A DNA stretch of 64,000 nucleotides from Gammaproteobacteria bacterium (GTDB taxonomy: Bacteria > Pseudomonadota > Gammaproteobacteria > Thiohalomonadales > Thiohalomonadaceae), in contig JALOAT010000002.1 of assembly GCA_023228645.1 (NCBI GenBank), positions 62,001 to 126,000 on the forward strand. The letters run 5' to 3'. Positions 53,298 to 63,922 of the stretch are shown one piece after another. Both the position numbers and the translations under genes were made by a program. Positions within the stretch are counted from its first letter, which is position 1, and every line of letters begins with the position of its first letter. The notes under the pieces are model-generated. The model was given only the letters and a program-made list of their open reading frames with translations, made no database searches and was not told the DNA's origin.

Positions 53298-56200
53298 ATG
53301 ACTGACCATTTCGACGTCAGCACGCTCAACTGGGTCAAGGGCGAGATCGACGAGACTTTGAAGGAGGCGCGCCTCGCCCTCGAGAAGTTCGTCGACAATC
53401 CCGATGACGTAACCCAGCTGCATTTCTGCGGTACGCACCTGCACCAGGTCGCCGGTACCCTGCAGATGGTCGAGCTCTACGGCGCCGGACAGCTCGCTAC
53501 TGAAATGGAGCGGTTGGCCGATGTGCTGGCGGGCCTGGCGGCGCGTGACGCGGGCCTCGAGGTGCTGATGCGCGCCCTGCTGCTGCTTCCCGACTATCTG
53601 GAAGTGCTGCAAGGTGGTCAGCCCGACAGTCCGTTGATCCTGCTGCCGCTTGTAAATGAACTGCGCCAGGCGCGCGGCGAGCAGGAACTCAGCCCCGCTG
53701 CCGTTTTCCAGCCGGATCTCAACGTCTATCCGCGCGAAGCGGATTTCCCGCGCGTCGAGGCCGATGTGCGTGCCCTCGCCCAAAAGCTGCGCCCCGTCTA
53801 CCAGGCCTCGCTGGTGAAATTGCTGACTGGCAAGGACCCGGCCGGCGGTCTGCATGCAATGGCCGGCGCGCTCGAAAAACTGGGTGTCAGCTGCAGCAGC
53901 CACGAGATGCGCCGCACCTTCTGGGTCGCCGGTGCGCTTGCCGAGGCGCTGCACGACGGCCTGGCGCTGGATGCGCCCGCCAAGCAACTGCTTGGAAAGT
54001 TCGAACAGCTCATGAAACAGATCGCCGCGGCGGGCGAGGCCGTGCCCGCGGATGCGCTTGCCCAGCTGGTGCACGCGACGCTCTTCGCCGTGGCCCAGGC
54101 CGAGTCCGCCGGCCCGCGCGTGAGCGCCGTCAAGCGCGCCTACCGGCTCGCCTCGCTGGTGCCGGGCGCCGCGGTGTTGGAGCAGATCCGTTCAGGAATG
54201 GGCGGCTTCAATGCCGAACTGAAGCAGACCGTTTCCCGCGACGTGATGGAAGAGCTGTCGCGTATCAAGGATGTGCTTGACCTGTTCAGCCGCGGTGGCC
54301 AGCGCGTGAGCGCCGAGTTGCAGCCGGTCGCCGAGGCGCTCAGCCATATCGCCGATGTGCTCGGCCTGATTCGCCAGGCTGAACTCGCCTCTGCGCTGCG
54401 CGAGCGCGCCGCACAGATCCAGCAGTTGGCAGAGCGCGGCGGCGAGGCCGACGAGCGCCTGCTCATGGGCATGGCCGAGTCGGTGTTGAGTGTGGAGTCT
54501 GCATTGTCGGATTGGGGCACCGTCAGCCCGGTGGAAAAAGCCGACGATGCGACTGGCCAGGTCGATGTGGGGGAATCCTCGCCCGAGGCGGAGGCCGAGC
54601 ATCGCCGCGTTGTGCGCCAGGTGATGAAGGTGGCCAAGGAAGAACTGGCCAAGGCACGCGAGGCGATCAATACCTTCATCAACAATCCGGCCGACCCGGC
54701 CCAGCTCGATGGCACACCACGCCAGCTGCGGCAGATCATCGGCAGCCTCGGCATGCTGTCTTACCGACGCGTGGCACAGGTGCTGCGCGCCTGCCAGCGC
54801 TTCGTGGAACGGGACCTGATGGGGCAACCCAGCCTGCCCAGCGGTGACCGCCTCGATGCTCTCGCCGATGCCATGATGAGCGTCGAATACTACCTGGACG
54901 CCTTCGTGGAGAGCCGCGTACACCCGTCCTCGATGCTGGAAGTGGCCGAGCGGGCGGTGGCCAAACTCGGCTATACAGTGGCTTCGCTGGGCGAGGACCC
55001 AATCCCCCCTTTGTCGGTGGCGGACGACGAAGGCGAGATCGCGGCGACGGCTGGGGATGCGCTGCCCGAGGCGGTTACAGCACTGCCCGTCGATGCGGCT
55101 CCTCTGCACGAGCGGCCTGAACCGCTCGCCGTGGATGTCACGGCTGCGCCGGCGGACGAAGCTGCCGCGACCGCCGCGGAGACGCAGCCATCGCCCGCGG
55201 CGGCGGTTCCGGCAGTATCGCCGACCGTGGAGATGGACGATGAGATCGTCGCCATTTTCGTGGAAGAGGCGGAAGAGGAATTCCAGCGCATCGCGTCCTT
55301 GCTGCCGCGCTGTCGCGGCAATGTCGATGATGACGAGGCGATCCGCGAGCTGCGCCGCTCGTTCCACACCCTGAAGGGCAGTGGGCGCCTGGTGGGTGCG
55401 AGCAAACTCGGCGAATTCGCCTGGGCCTTCGAGAGCCTGCTCAACCGCATCATCGATAAGACCATCGCGCAGGATCCCGCCGTGTTCGACCTGGTCGAGC
55501 AGGCGCGCCTGGCGCTGCCGGAATTACTGGCCGAGTTCCGCGGCGGCCCCGCACCGCAAGCCGATACGACCGCCCTGGTAGAGGCAGCGTCCGCGTTGGC
55601 GAGCGGCGCGCCCGCGGCGGCCCCTGCCGCGCCGCTGATCGACGATGCGGTATTGCGCGAAATCTACACCAAGGAAATCGCGGCGCACCTCGCCGGCCTG
55701 CGTACGTTCCTGGCCGATAGCCACGGCATGCGCACGCGGCCCACCGAGACCTTGCTGCGTTCCTTGCACACCTTGTGCGGCAGTTCCCGCACGGCGGGCG
55801 TGATGCCAGTGGCGGAGCTGGCGGGCACCCTGGAGAAATACGCCAAGGCCGCGCAGGCCAAGGGCCTTGCCGTGGAGCCGGACGGGCTCGAGGTGCTCGG
55901 CGGTACGGCCGACTGGATCGCTGCGGTGATCGCCCACTTGCAGGAGGCCAAACCAGGGCTGCCTGGCGCCGGCGACCTGCCGGCGCGCGCCGCAGCGCTG
56001 CTCGCGCACAGTGAAGCGGCCGCGGAGGTCATGCCTGACACCGGCGCCGATGTGGCGACCGATGAAACGCCCGCTCTCGCCGCGTCCGATTCCGATTCCG
56101 GCAATCGTGCGGCGCTCGTCCCCGATGCAACGGAGTTCATGGTCGAGTGGGATGATGCGCAACTGGATGAATTCGAGGCGCTCGCCAACACCGATGCCGC

Positions 56201-59200
56201 AGCGCCTGCCGAGCCCGCAGTACCGGCTGAACCCTCCGACGACGCACTGTTCGGCGAGCTGACGGATACCCTGGCGTTCTCCCCGGAGGAAGCGACCATC
56301 ACGGCCGTCGAGGACGCTGCGGAGTCGTCCCTCGCCGGGCCTTCACTCGCCGAGAGTGAGCTGGTGGACAGCCTGCTGCGCGACGAGCCCTTCGCCGATA
56401 TGTCGCCGCTCCCCGATGACGCGGGCGAGCAGGGGGCGCCGGCCGAGCTCATCTCGGTGTTCGTAAACGAGGCATCCGATCTGCTCGGCGCCAGTGACGA
56501 GCTCATCCAGCAATGGGTGGAAAAACCCGCGGCGCGCAAGCCCGTCGAGGCGCTGCAACGTGTCCTGCACACCCTGAAAGGGAGCGCCCGTTGGGCGGGT
56601 GTTGCACCCATGGTTGAGCTCGGCCACGCCCTCGAGTCGGCGATCGCCGCCGTGGTGGAAGGGCGGGTGCCGGTGGACGAAGAAGTATTGCACCTTGCCC
56701 AGCGTGCCCAGAGCCATCTCGAGGCACTGCTCGCGCAGCTGAAGAACGGCGACACCCTCGGTAAGGTCACCGAGATCGTCGATCGCCTCAAGGCGCTCGC
56801 CACACCGGCACCGGCCACGCCCAGCCTGGCGCCGGCACCGGTGCGTGAATATGACGCGGATCTGCTGAATATCTTTCTCGAGGAAGGCCACGAGATCCTC
56901 AACGCCAGCGACGAGACGCTCCAGGCGCTAGCGGCCAATCCGCAGGACCGTACCCTGATCGAACGCCTGCAACGGCACCTCCATACGCTCAAGGGCGGCG
57001 CGCGCATGGCGGGCGTGGTGGAACTCGGCGACCTGGGCCACAGCTTCGAGTCCATGCTGGCGGGTGCGGCGGATGGACTCATGGCCCTCTCACCGCCCAT
57101 GCTCGCGCTGATGCAGCGCGCGCAGGATCGCATGGCCGTCATGCTCGAGCAGTTGCGACACCACGACCCGCTGCCCTCGGGCGCCGATCTGATCGCCGAG
57201 CTCGAAGCCCTGGTCGCCGGCAAGCCGCTGCCCGCCGGCCGTGCAGAGCCCGCGACCTTCCTCGAACCGCTGGCGACGACCATCGCCATGGGGGAGAGCG
57301 AGAGCCGCGCGAATGCGACCGATGCGGCGTCGGCGGAGGCATCGGCCGACACCTCGGCACACGGTGATCGTCGCACCGGGCCGCGCCCGCAATTCGAACT
57401 GGTCCGTGTACGCGCGGACCTGCTCGATAGCATGGTCAACGTGGCCGGCGAGGCCAGTATTTTCCGCTCCCGCATCGAGCAGCAGGTGGGCGCGTTGGCG
57501 TTCAACCTGGGCGAAATGGAACAGGTGATCGAGCGGCTGCGCGACAAGCTGCGCCTGTTCGACATCGAGACCGAGGCGCAGATCCAGTCGCGCTATGAAG
57601 AGGCGGGTGCGCAGTACGAGGACTTCGATCCCCTCGAATTCGATCGCTTCACCCACATGCAGCAGCTGTCGCGCTCCATGATGGAAAGTCTTGGTGACTT
57701 GTCCAGCATGGGTCAGACCCTGCAGGGCATTACCCGTGAGGCCGAGACGCTGCTGGTCCAGCAGGCGCGCGTCAACACCGAACTGCAGGAAGGCCTCATG
57801 CACACACGCATGGTGCCGCTGGTGCAGAACGCACCGCGCCTGCGCCGTGTGGTCCGCCAGGTATGCGACGAGTTGGGGAAGGAAGCGGAACTGCGCTTCA
57901 AGGGTGCGGAAGTGGAGATGGACCGCAACGTGGTCGAGCGCATCATGGCGCCTCTCGAACATCTGTTGCGCAACGCGATTGCCCACGGCATCGAGCCCCC
58001 GGCCGAACGCGAGGCCGCCGGCAAGCCGCGCAACGGCACCATCGTCATTCAGCAGATCCGTGAAGGCGGCGAAGTGGTCGTGAGGGTCTCCGACGATGGC
58101 GCCGGCATCAACGTGGCTGCAGTGCGCGAGAGGGCCATCGCGCGGGGTCTCCTGACACCGGACGCACAGCTCTCCGACCGCGAGGTCATTCCCTTCATCC
58201 TGGAGTCCGGCTTTTCCACGGCCGGTGCGGTCAATCAGATCGCCGGCCGCGGCGTGGGCATGGACGTGGTGAACAGCGAGGTGAAGAACCTCAACGGCAG
58301 CCTGTCCATCGACGCGGTGCCTGGCCAGGGCACCACCTTCGTGATCCGCCTGCCGCTGACCCTTACCGTCAGTCGCGCCTTGCTGGTCAACGCGGGCGAG
58401 GAACTGTATGCGGTGCCTTTGATGAGCATCGAGGGTATCGTGCGCATCAACGAGCAGGAGAGCGCGAACCTGCTTGCCAAGGATTCACCAACCTATCGCT
58501 GGCTCGGCCAGGACTACGATCTGCTGCACTTGGCCACGGTGCTCGGCACCGGGAACGCCACATCACCTGACGAGGCGCGCCGCCAATCGATTCTGCTCGC
58601 CCACAGCGGCGATCATCGTATTGCCCTGGTCGTCGATCGTCTGCTTGGCAGCCGCGAGATCGTGGTCAAACCCATCGGCCGGCAGCTGAGTGGCCTGCGC
58701 GGGTTGTCGGGCGCGACCATCCTGGGCGACGGCCGTGTGGCATTGATCCTCGAGCTTCCGGCGCTGATTCGTGCCGGTCTGGCGCAGCGTGCCAGTAGGC
58801 CCGTCCCCGTCGCACCGGCCGTCGAACGTCCGCACAAACCGGTGGTCATGGTGGTCGACGATTCCATCACCGTGCGCAAGGTCACGAGCCGCCTGCTTGA
58901 GCGCAACGACATGATGCCCGTGACCGCGAAGGATGGCGTCGAGGCCCTCTCCGTCCTGGAAGAGACGGTCCCCAACGTGATGTTGCTGGATATCGAGATG
59001 CCGCGCATGGACGGCTATGAGCTTGCCACTCACATGCGTAACGACGCGCGTCTCCGCAACGTGCCGATCATCATGATCACCTCGCGCAGCGGCGACAAAC
59101 ATCGTCAGCGTGCCATGCAGATCGGCGTGGATGTGTATATGACCAAGCCGTTCCAGGAAACCGAGCTGCTGGAAAGTATCCGGGCGTTGCTCGGCCGCCC

Positions 59201-59225
59201 GGGGCCTGCGGCGGCATTGGCCTGA
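53298..59225 (+). CDS. chpA: Hybrid chemotaxis kinase ChpA (multi-HPt CheA)
   Basis: 1975 residues. Six HPt-like modules can be placed: a divergent one at H49 (THLHQVAG), one without His near 475 (RQLRQIIGSLGML), H690 (FHTLKGSGR), H824 (LHTLCGSSR, Lys to Cys), H1091 (LHTLKGSARWAG) and H1229 (LHTLKGGARMAG). Then come a dimerisation/ATPase core (NAIAHGIEPP; DDGAGI; GRGVGMDVV), a CheW-like regulatory domain and a C-terminal receiver (VDDSITVRK; LLDIEMPRMDGYE). It phosphorylates PilG and PilH to control twitching. Alanine/glutamate-rich linkers separate the modules. Confidence 0.95.
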   Translation: MTDHFDVSTLNWVKGEIDETLKEARLALEKFVDNPDDVTQLHFCGTHLHQVAGTLQMVELYGAGQLATEMERLADVLAGLAARDAGLEVLMRALLLLPDYLEVLQGGQPDSPLILLPLVNELRQARGEQELSPAAVFQPDLNVYPREADFPRVEADVRALAQKLRPVYQASLVKLLTGKDPAGGLHAMAGALEKLGVSCSSHEMRRTFWVAGALAEALHDGLALDAPAKQLLGKFEQLMKQIAAAGEAVPADALAQLVHATLFAVAQAESAGPRVSAVKRAYRLASLVPGAAVLEQIRSGMGGFNAELKQTVSRDVMEELSRIKDVLDLFSRGGQRVSAELQPVAEALSHIADVLGLIRQAELASALRERAAQIQQLAERGGEADERLLMGMAESVLSVESALSDWGTVSPVEKADDATGQVDVGESSPEAEAEHRRVVRQVMKVAKEELAKAREAINTFINNPADPAQLDGTPRQLRQIIGSLGMLSYRRVAQVLRACQRFVERDLMGQPSLPSGDRLDALADAMMSVEYYLDAFVESRVHPSSMLEVAERAVAKLGYTVASLGEDPIPPLSVADDEGEIAATAGDALPEAVTALPVDAAPLHERPEPLAVDVTAAPADEAAATAAETQPSPAAAVPAVSPTVEMDDEIVAIFVEEAEEEFQRIASLLPRCRGNVDDDEAIRELRRSFHTLKGSGRLVGASKLGEFAWAFESLLNRIIDKTIAQDPAVFDLVEQARLALPELLAEFRGGPAPQADTTALVEAASALASGAPAAAPAAPLIDDAVLREIYTKEIAAHLAGLRTFLADSHGMRTRPTETLLRSLHTLCGSSRTAGVMPVAELAGTLEKYAKAAQAKGLAVEPDGLEVLGGTADWIAAVIAHLQEAKPGLPGAGDLPARAAALLAHSEAAAEVMPDTGADVATDETPALAASDSDSGNRAALVPDATEFMVEWDDAQLDEFEALANTDAAAPAEPAVPAEPSDDALFGELTDTLAFSPEEATITAVEDAAESSLAGPSLAESELVDSLLRDEPFADMSPLPDDAGEQGAPAELISVFVNEASDLLGASDELIQQWVEKPAARKPVEALQRVLHTLKGSARWAGVAPMVELGHALESAIAAVVEGRVPVDEEVLHLAQRAQSHLEALLAQLKNGDTLGKVTEIVDRLKALATPAPATPSLAPAPVREYDADLLNIFLEEGHEILNASDETLQALAANPQDRTLIERLQRHLHTLKGGARMAGVVELGDLGHSFESMLAGAADGLMALSPPMLALMQRAQDRMAVMLEQLRHHDPLPSGADLIAELEALVAGKPLPAGRAEPATFLEPLATTIAMGESESRANATDAASAEASADTSAHGDRRTGPRPQFELVRVRADLLDSMVNVAGEASIFRSRIEQQVGALAFNLGEMEQVIERLRDKLRLFDIETEAQIQSRYEEAGAQYEDFDPLEFDRFTHMQQLSRSMMESLGDLSSMGQTLQGITREAETLLVQQARVNTELQEGLMHTRMVPLVQNAPRLRRVVRQVCDELGKEAELRFKGAEVEMDRNVVERIMAPLEHLLRNAIAHGIEPPAEREAAGKPRNGTIVIQQIREGGEVVVRVSDDGAGINVAAVRERAIARGLLTPDAQLSDREVIPFILESGFSTAGAVNQIAGRGVGMDVVNSEVKNLNGSLSIDAVPGQGTTFVIRLPLTLTVSRALLVNAGEELYAVPLMSIEGIVRINEQESANLLAKDSPTYRWLGQDYDLLHLATVLGTGNATSPDEARRQSILLAHSGDHRIALVVDRLLGSREIVVKPIGRQLSGLRGLSGATILGDGRVALILELPALIRAGLAQRASRPVPVAPAVERPHKPVVMVVDDSITVRKVTSRLLERNDMMPVTAKDGVEALSVLEETVPNVMLLDIEMPRMDGYELATHMRNDARLRNVPIIMITSRSGDKHRQRAMQIGVDVYMTKPFQETELLESIRALLGRPGPAAALA

Positions 59226-59235
59226 GGAGCCCGAC

Positions 59236-59745
59236 GTGAGCGAACAAAAAGTACTCGCACAGACCGGCGAAGCGGCTATTCGGTGCCTCGTGGTGCCGCT
59301 CGACGGCGCGGCGCTGCTGATTCCCAATGCGCTGGTTTCGGAAGTGGCAGCGTTTCAAGCCCCCGTGCCGACGGCGGGCCCGTCCTGGCTGCTCGGCCAC
59401 ATCGAATGGCGTGGGCTGGCTGTGCCGCTGATCTCCATCGAGGCCCTCGCAGGCATGGCGGGAGGTCAGCCGCAACGCCTGAGCCGCGCCATCGTGTTCA
59501 ATACGCTGAATGGCAATGCGCAGATGCCCTTCATCGCAGTATTGAGCCGCGCCATCCCCCGCATGCAACTGATCACCGCGGGCACATTGCCGTCGAGCTC
59601 AGAAACGGCGCCGGAAGGGCTGCTTGGCCGTTTTGAGCAGGATGGCGAAACCCTGTTGATTCCTGACCTCGACCGCATCGAACAGTGGCTTCAAGATGAC
59701 GGAATCGTAGTTAAACGTGCCGAATTGACGATTGAGAAGGTGTGA
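59236..59745 (+). CDS. CheW-like protein, ChpC-type
   Basis: 169 residues from a GTG at 59236 with a TGAGGAG ribosome-binding site formed by the chpA stop region. Single CheW domain with CLVVPLDGAALLIPNALVSEV and WLLGHIEWRGLAVPLISIEAL. By position and type it resembles ChpC, a second coupling protein of the Pil-Chp system. Its stop overlaps the cytochrome start. Confidence 0.82.
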   Translation: MSEQKVLAQTGEAAIRCLVVPLDGAALLIPNALVSEVAAFQAPVPTAGPSWLLGHIEWRGLAVPLISIEALAGMAGGQPQRLSRAIVFNTLNGNAQMPFIAVLSRAIPRMQLITAGTLPSSSETAPEGLLGRFEQDGETLLIPDLDRIEQWLQDDGIVVKRAELTIEKV

Positions 59746-60422
59746 TGATGCGTAACGGTTTTCGTTCTTGTGCACTCGTCGGCCTGCTCCTGGCCGGATT
59801 GGCGGCCCCCGCTCACGCGCAGGATGAGCAGGAGCGTGCCAAGCTCCTCGCATTGGTGAACGAGGTCATCCAGGACGATGCCCGGCATGCGCGCGCCATC
59901 GAACTGGGCCGCGATCGCACCCTGCTTTGTGCCCAGTGTCATGGTGAGGACGGCAACAGCCGGACGCCGGAAGTGCCCAACGTGGCAGGCCAGAACCCCA
60001 CCTACCTGCTCGAACAGGTGGATAAGTTCGCCGACGGCAGGCGCAAGAATTTCGTGATGCAGAGCCTCACGCGCGATTTCAGCATGGAGGACAAGGTGAA
60101 CATCGCGGTCTATTACGCCAGCATGCCGGTGAAGCCGCTATCCGCCGATCCCATCCTCGCCCGCGAAGGCGCGCGTATCTACGGCGCCGTGTGCCAGATG
60201 TGCCATGGCGACGACGGTCGCGGGGAAATCGGCTATGCACGGCTGGCCGGCCAGCAGCCGCAGTATGTAGTCGACACCTTGAAGCGCTTTCGTACCAATG
60301 CGCGCCGGAGCGTGAGCGAGGAGGACATGAAGCGCCACGACGTACGCATGGAGCAGGTCACGCAGAATCTTTCCGACCGGGACATCGAGGCACTGGCCGC
60401 CTACATCGCCCTTCTGAAATAA
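59745..60422 (+). CDS. Di-heme c4-type cytochrome
   Basis: 225 residues. Signal peptide (LVGLLLAGLAAPAHA) with two heme motifs, CAQCH (about 65) and CQMCH (about 151), each with a downstream Met region (MQSLTRDFSM; MKRHDVRM) as axial ligand candidates. A periplasmic electron carrier, probably feeding a terminal oxidase. It is coupled to the chpC-like gene by a TGATG overlap, an unusual partner for a chemosensory operon. Confidence 0.88.
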   Translation: MMRNGFRSCALVGLLLAGLAAPAHAQDEQERAKLLALVNEVIQDDARHARAIELGRDRTLLCAQCHGEDGNSRTPEVPNVAGQNPTYLLEQVDKFADGRRKNFVMQSLTRDFSMEDKVNIAVYYASMPVKPLSADPILAREGARIYGAVCQMCHGDDGRGEIGYARLAGQQPQYVVDTLKRFRTNARRSVSEEDMKRHDVRMEQVTQNLSDRDIEALAAYIALLK

Positions 60423-60430
60423 CGCAGGCC

Positions 60431-60639
60431 ATCGCGGCCTAAAGGCCGCTCCCACAGGTGGAAAACCCCGCCCGTAGGCGCCCACACCGTGGGCGAATGG
60501 CCTATCCAACGCCTTGGCGGTTACCGAAACCACAGTCGCCGACGGTGGTATTCAGAACCACCTCTAGGTGCGGGCTGAGCCCGCGATAATGTGCTCAGCA
60601 AGAGAATCCCGGCCTACAGGGTGACATCCCGGGCGGGCA
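60431..60639. repeat. REP-like palindrome and otherwise featureless gap
   Basis: CATCGCGGCCTAAAGGCCGC followed by TCCCACAGG (60437-60466) is a short REP-like palindrome. The remaining ~170 bp up to the rsmE stop show nothing recognisable. It sits between the convergent cytochrome and rsmE genes. Confidence 0.5.
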
Positions 60640-61368
60640 TCAGCCCAGGTCGCCCCAGCGCGCCTGTAATACGGATAACGCGGCGACGGCCGCGGTTTCC
60701 GTGCGCAACACCCGCGGGCCGAGACGCAGGCCCCCGTAGCCGACCGCCTCGGCCGCGGCCACTTCCTCCGCAGTGAGTCCTCCTTCAGGACCGATGAGCA
60801 GGGTGACGGCCTGGGCCGCCCCAAGCTCTCCAAGGCGGTGCTCGGCGCGATGATCCAGCACCAGCGCCAGGCCCTCGGCCGGTTGTTGAAGCCAGGCGGC
60901 GAGGGGGCGCACATCGAGCAGTTCGGGCAGGCGGTTGCGGCCGCACTGCTCGCAGGCGCCCACGATGATCTTGCGCCAGTGCTCCATCCGTCGCCCGCGC
61001 CGTTCCTCGTCCAGGCTCACCACGCTGCGCGCCGACAGCACCGGCACGATACGGTTGACACCCAGTTCCACGGCCTTCTGAATGGTGTAATCCATGCGTT
61101 CGCCGCGCGAGACCGCTTGCACCAGCGTGATCTCGAGCGGGGACTCGCTCTCACGCACATGGTGCTCAGCGATCTCTACCGTGACGTTCCGTCGCCCGAG
61201 CGCGACCACCTGCGCCGCAAATTCCCCGCCCGTGCCGTCGAAGAGTATGAGCGGCGCGCCTTCGCGCAGGCGCAGCACGCGCGCAACGTGCTTGGCTGCC
61301 TCGTCGCCGAGCTGAATATGCTCGCTCGCGCGCAGGGGTTGTCCGCAATGGATACGAGGGATGCGCAT
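60640..61368 (-). CDS. rsmE: 16S rRNA (uracil-1498-N3)-methyltransferase
   Basis: 242 residues from the ATG at 61368 (MRIPRIHCGQPLRASEHIQLG). SPOUT-family methyltransferase: an N-terminal PUA-like region, LVQAVSRGERMDYTIQKAVELGV, then the knotted SAM site LLIGPEGGLTAEEV and LRTETAAVAALSVLQARWGDL. It methylates U1498 of 16S rRNA. The start overlaps the metF stop by one base. Confidence 0.94.
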   Translation of the reverse strand: MRIPRIHCGQPLRASEHIQLGDEAAKHVARVLRLREGAPLILFDGTGGEFAAQVVALGRRNVTVEIAEHHVRESESPLEITLVQAVSRGERMDYTIQKAVELGVNRIVPVLSARSVVSLDEERRGRRMEHWRKIIVGACEQCGRNRLPELLDVRPLAAWLQQPAEGLALVLDHRAEHRLGELGAAQAVTLLIGPEGGLTAEEVAAAEAVGYGGLRLGPRVLRTETAAVAALSVLQARWGDLG

Positions 61369-62222
61369 CACCTCTCCCCGAGTCGCAGCGCCTCCCACAA
61401 CGCGCGCGTCGGGCCGGTCTGGTTCATGGTGTAGAAATGCAGGCCCGGCGCACCCGCGGCGAGCAGGCGTTCGCAGAGGTCCGCCACCACTTCGTGGCCG
61501 AAGGCGCGAATGGACTCCAGGTCCTCGCCGTAGGCCTCGAGACGCAGGCGCAGCCAGCGCGGGATCTCCGCGCCGGCCGCTTCGGAAAAACGCGCCAGCT
61601 GCTTGTAATTGGTGATGGGCATGATGCCCGGTACGATGGGCACGTCGACGCCCAGGCGCTCGCAATCTTCCACGAAACGGGTGTAGGCATCGAAGCTGTA
61701 GAAATACTGCGTGATGGCGGCATTGGCGCCGGCGGCAATCTTACGGCGGAAGTTCTGCAGGTCATTGGCACTGCTCGGTGCCTGGGGGTGGAACTCCGGA
61801 TAGGCGGCCACCTCGATGTGGAAGTGATCGCCGGTCTCCTCGCGGATGAAGGCGACCAGTTCGTTGGCGTAGTGGAATTCGCCCGCCTCACGCATGCCCG
61901 ATGGCATGTCGCCGCGCAGCGCGACGATACGCGTCACCCCGAGCGCCACGTAGCTTTGCAAGGTCTCGCGCAGGCTCTCGCGGCTCGAACCGATGCACGA
62001 CAGGTGCGGTGCGCATTCGAGGCCCACCGCCAGGATGTCCTTGACGGTCTGGTAGGTGCCTTCCTGGGTGCTGCCGCCGGCGCCGTAGGTCACCGACACA
62101 TAGCGCGGCCCCAGTTCACCCAGTTCCACACAGGTGGCGCGCAATTTGGTGCGGCCTTCCTCGGTCTTGGGCGGGAAGAACTCGAAACTGAATGCGGGTG
62201 GGTATTTCTTCTGCGATTCCAT
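61368..62222 (-). CDS. metF: 5,10-methylenetetrahydrofolate reductase
   Basis: 284 residues from the ATG at 62222 (MESQKKYPPAFSFEFFPPKTEEG). FAD-dependent TIM barrel with VSVTYGAGGSTQEGT, RIVALRGDMP and TQYFYSFDAYTRF. It makes 5-methyl-THF for methionine synthesis. Together with ahcY just upstream it forms a methyl-cycle cluster. Only 134 bp separate it from ahcY, mostly an inverted repeat. Confidence 0.96.
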   Translation of the reverse strand: MESQKKYPPAFSFEFFPPKTEEGRTKLRATCVELGELGPRYVSVTYGAGGSTQEGTYQTVKDILAVGLECAPHLSCIGSSRESLRETLQSYVALGVTRIVALRGDMPSGMREAGEFHYANELVAFIREETGDHFHIEVAAYPEFHPQAPSSANDLQNFRRKIAAGANAAITQYFYSFDAYTRFVEDCERLGVDVPIVPGIMPITNYKQLARFSEAAGAEIPRWLRLRLEAYGEDLESIRAFGHEVVADLCERLLAAGAPGLHFYTMNQTGPTRALWEALRLGER

Positions 62223-62256
62223 AGCGTTACCTCTGGCGCAGTATCGGGGTATCAAG

Positions 62257-62345
62257 GCAGAGGACGCGGAGACGCGGAGAAGCGGAGGAGATCATCACAT
62301 AGGTCTCTTCTCCGCGTCCTCCGCGTCTCCGCGAACTCCGCGTTA
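62257..62345. repeat. Inverted repeat with GACGCGGAGACGCGGAGA arms
   Basis: The left arm (62257-62290, AGGCAGAGGACGCGGAGACG onward) and right arm (62306-62345, TCTTCTCCGCGTCCTCCGCG onward) are inverted complements around a ~15-bp loop. It can form a very long hairpin in the ahcY-metF transcript. Same design as the CACGGGG elements but with a different arm sequence. Confidence 0.72.
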
Positions 62346-62356
62346 TCAGCCCACGA

Positions 62357-63772
<1,416 letters not shown>

Positions 63773-63792
63773 TCTCGTTTTCCGAAAAAGAA

Positions 63793-63867
63793 TGAGCGCC
63801 GTTGTACTGAAGCCGCTGTGCCCTGAGCCTGACGGGTCTCTAACCCCGCTGCAGCGCTCCTCAGGGA
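63793..63867 (-). promoter_or_regulatory. S-adenosylhomocysteine (SAH) riboswitch
   Basis: On the minus strand: CCCTGAGGAGCGCTGCAGC, a hairpin (GGGGTTAGAGACCC), GTCAGGCTCAGGG, a second segment, then AACGGCGCTCA. P1 is CCCTGAG (63866-63860) with CTCAGGG (63827-63821). The pseudoknot is GAGCGC (63859-63854) with GCGCTC (63799-63794). The conserved GAGGAGCGCTGC and CAGGCTC blocks are those of the known SAH aptamer, and the next gene encodes SAH hydrolase. Ligand binding is expected to turn expression on. Confidence 0.92.
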
Positions 63868-63884
63868 TGCGGAGGATTGAAGAA

Positions 63885-63922
63885 GAAAAGCATAACCACG
63901 GGGGACACGGGGAACACGGGGG
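63885..63922. repeat. Single arm of the CACGGGG inverted-repeat family
   Basis: AAAAGCATAACCACGGGGGA followed by CACGGGGAACACGGGGG, the same arm as at 6195 and 24043. The partner arm, if any, is beyond the right edge. No gene is seen in 63923-64000. Confidence 0.7.
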
